64,000 bases of DNA from Megamerina dolium (lineage: Eukaryota > Arthropoda > Insecta > Diptera > Megamerinidae): positions 15,819,584-15,883,583 of the forward strand of contig OY978527.1 of assembly GCA_963854835.1 (NCBI GenBank). Direction: 5' to 3'. Made by a program: the position numbers and the translations under genes. Positions 63,040-64,000 of this stretch are shown piece after piece; position 1 is the first letter of the stretch, and the number at the start of each line of letters is the position of its first letter. Under the pieces are notes generated by a model. The model had not been told where the DNA came from. It did no database searches and worked only from the letters and a program-made list of their open reading frames with translations.

Positions 63040-64000
63040 CAGTATGTCAAGAATGAGTTTACACATTGAAAAAAAAAATTCAAATTTTCAACTTTCTTAG
63101 CCAAAAACATTAACTTTTATTTCCATATACACATTTTTTTTTTATTAGTTACAGATATTTACAGTATTTATAAAAGATTCATGAAAAAAAATTGCAAGTT
63201 AACCGCAAAAGAAAAGAAAAATACAACAAAAAGAAATTTTACTCAATTTTACAAGTGTCAAGAAACTCTTTTCACAACTATTTTTTCAATTGCTTTATGC
63301 AACACTTCAACGACTAACGGTACATTTACAGTTATCTATTTACGTAAACGCGTTGCAGTGACCCGTTCCTATGATTTTGTTTGTTAGTTTGTGATTAATT
63401 TTTGCTTTGTCCACATCATCTGTTTAAATATTGTGTTTTTAAAATGCCAGGCAAAAGGTTATCGGCTGAAGTGGTTCAGCTTATATACTACAATCGCCAA
63501 TTGGGAGAAAATGTGGAGAAGTTATCAGAAATGTTCTCTATAACACGTAAAACAATTTATAATGTTTAAAATCGAGCTAAAAATGAGGGTAGATTGGAGT
63601 CAAAGTGTGGAGGTGGCCCTAAGCTTAAAATTACTGATCGGGCAGAGCGCTTAATGATAAGGGAACTGTACAAAAATCCACAAATTTCGATCAGAACGCT
63701 TGAGGAGAAACTCAAATAAGAGTGTGGTATAGTGCTTTCCCATGAAACTGTACGACAGGCGGTACTGAGAAACAAATACTCATCAAGAGTTGCTCGTAAG
63801 AAGCCGCTGCTATCAGCACAAAATATTGAAAGACGTTTCTCCTTCGTCTCAAGGCTCATTTCTCAACCTGATGAATATTGGGATGACGTAATATTCTGTG
63901 ACGAGACAAAAATGATGTTGTATTACAACGATGGACCGACCAGAGCGTGGCGCAAGGCATTAACAGCTTTAGAAAATCGACACATAATTCCTACTGTTAA
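63040..64000 (+). mobile_element. Tc1-like transposon, runs off the window
   Basis: The left end begins CAGTATGTCAAGAATGAGTT, preceded by TA (63038-63039). CAGT is the classic Tc1 terminus. The transposase frame starts at 63444, and the right end lies beyond the window. Confidence 0.8.
63444..64000 (+). pseudogene. Tc1-like transposase, partial, two stops
   Basis: The frame from ATG 63444 (MPGKRLSAEVVQLIYYNRQL) contains a helix-turn-helix of Tc1 type (LSEMFSITRKTIYNV). Stops follow at 63567 and 63717. The second DNA-binding half (GGGPKLKITDRAERLMIREL, ISIRTLEEKL, LSHETVRQAVLRN) is in the same frame. The catalytic domain starts with DDVIFCDETKMMLYYNDG (first Asp) and WRKAL. There is no frameshift before the window edge. 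The second and third catalytic acids are outside the window. Confidence 0.82.

Noticed and set aside
63566..63859. 97-codon minus-strand frame inside the Tc1-like element
   Set aside because: Antisense shadow of a clear plus-strand transposase frame.

Overview
This is a TE-rich, AT-rich stretch of an insect genome, most likely a higher (cyclorrhaphan) fly and perhaps a tephritid. The signs are short GT-AG introns, TATA-plus-poly(A)-signal micro-genes, many mariner-type DNA transposons, a tRNA-derived SINE, and non-LTR retrotransposons of dipteran type. The species assignment is inference. No bacterial operon, CRISPR array, rRNA or functional tRNA gene is visible.

Host genes. The unifying theme is a dispersed cluster of ten very small genes for secreted peptides. 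Each has a TATA-like box, a start usually followed by Lys (MK...), a hydrophobic signal peptide and a short mature part that is usually poly-glycine. They lie at 8654-9367, 14512-14766, 17441-17593 (an acidic, Gly-poor member), 19867-20184, 23392-23597 (minus), 23967-24167, 29230-29453, 34279-34479, 45234-45434 and 56047-56316. Seven end in Gly-Lys (six of these in a longer glycine run before the Lys) and one ends in Gly-Arg. Four (23392, 29230, 34279, 45234) form a two-exon subfamily with a 55-nt first exon and a phase-1 intron just after the signal-peptide core. The others are single-exon. I could not match them to a named family. The pattern resembles lineage-specific secreted Gly-rich peptides (cuticle, secretion or antimicrobial type). 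One unrelated candidate gene, a 45-residue single-pass membrane micropeptide, lies at 52192-52329.

Layout. 1-8.6 kb: gene-poor, with a SINE interrupted by a 579-bp insertion and a mariner with recognisable inverted termini. 8.6-24.2 kb: the main peptide cluster, mixed with a jockey-like fragment, an RNase H-bearing LINE fragment, a foldback element and decayed transposases. 24-30 kb: two mariner relics and one peptide gene. 30.4-46.5 kb: a tandem duplication with a basic period of about 5.07 kb. Each unit carries a DD34D mariner, a 156-bp satellite array (11 versus 15 copies), a peptide gene and a SINE. The second unit was later split by a 5.2-kb LOA/I-like retrotransposon with an intact 1,211-codon ORF2. 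46.5-56 kb: AT-rich DNA with a GGGCGTGGC-motif repeat, a terminal-inverted-repeat MITE next to the micropeptide gene, and a mariner deletion derivative. 56-64 kb: the last peptide gene, a SINE, the inverted partner of the GGGCGTGGC repeat, a maT-like DD37D transposon broken only by three stop codons, and the start of a Tc1-like transposon that runs off the window.

How it fits together. The peptide genes appear to be spreading by local duplication. The 30.5-46.5 kb region shows one recent event directly, and transposons or satellites abut several promoters. Nothing in the window suggests the peptide genes form a pathway beyond belonging to one secreted-peptide class.
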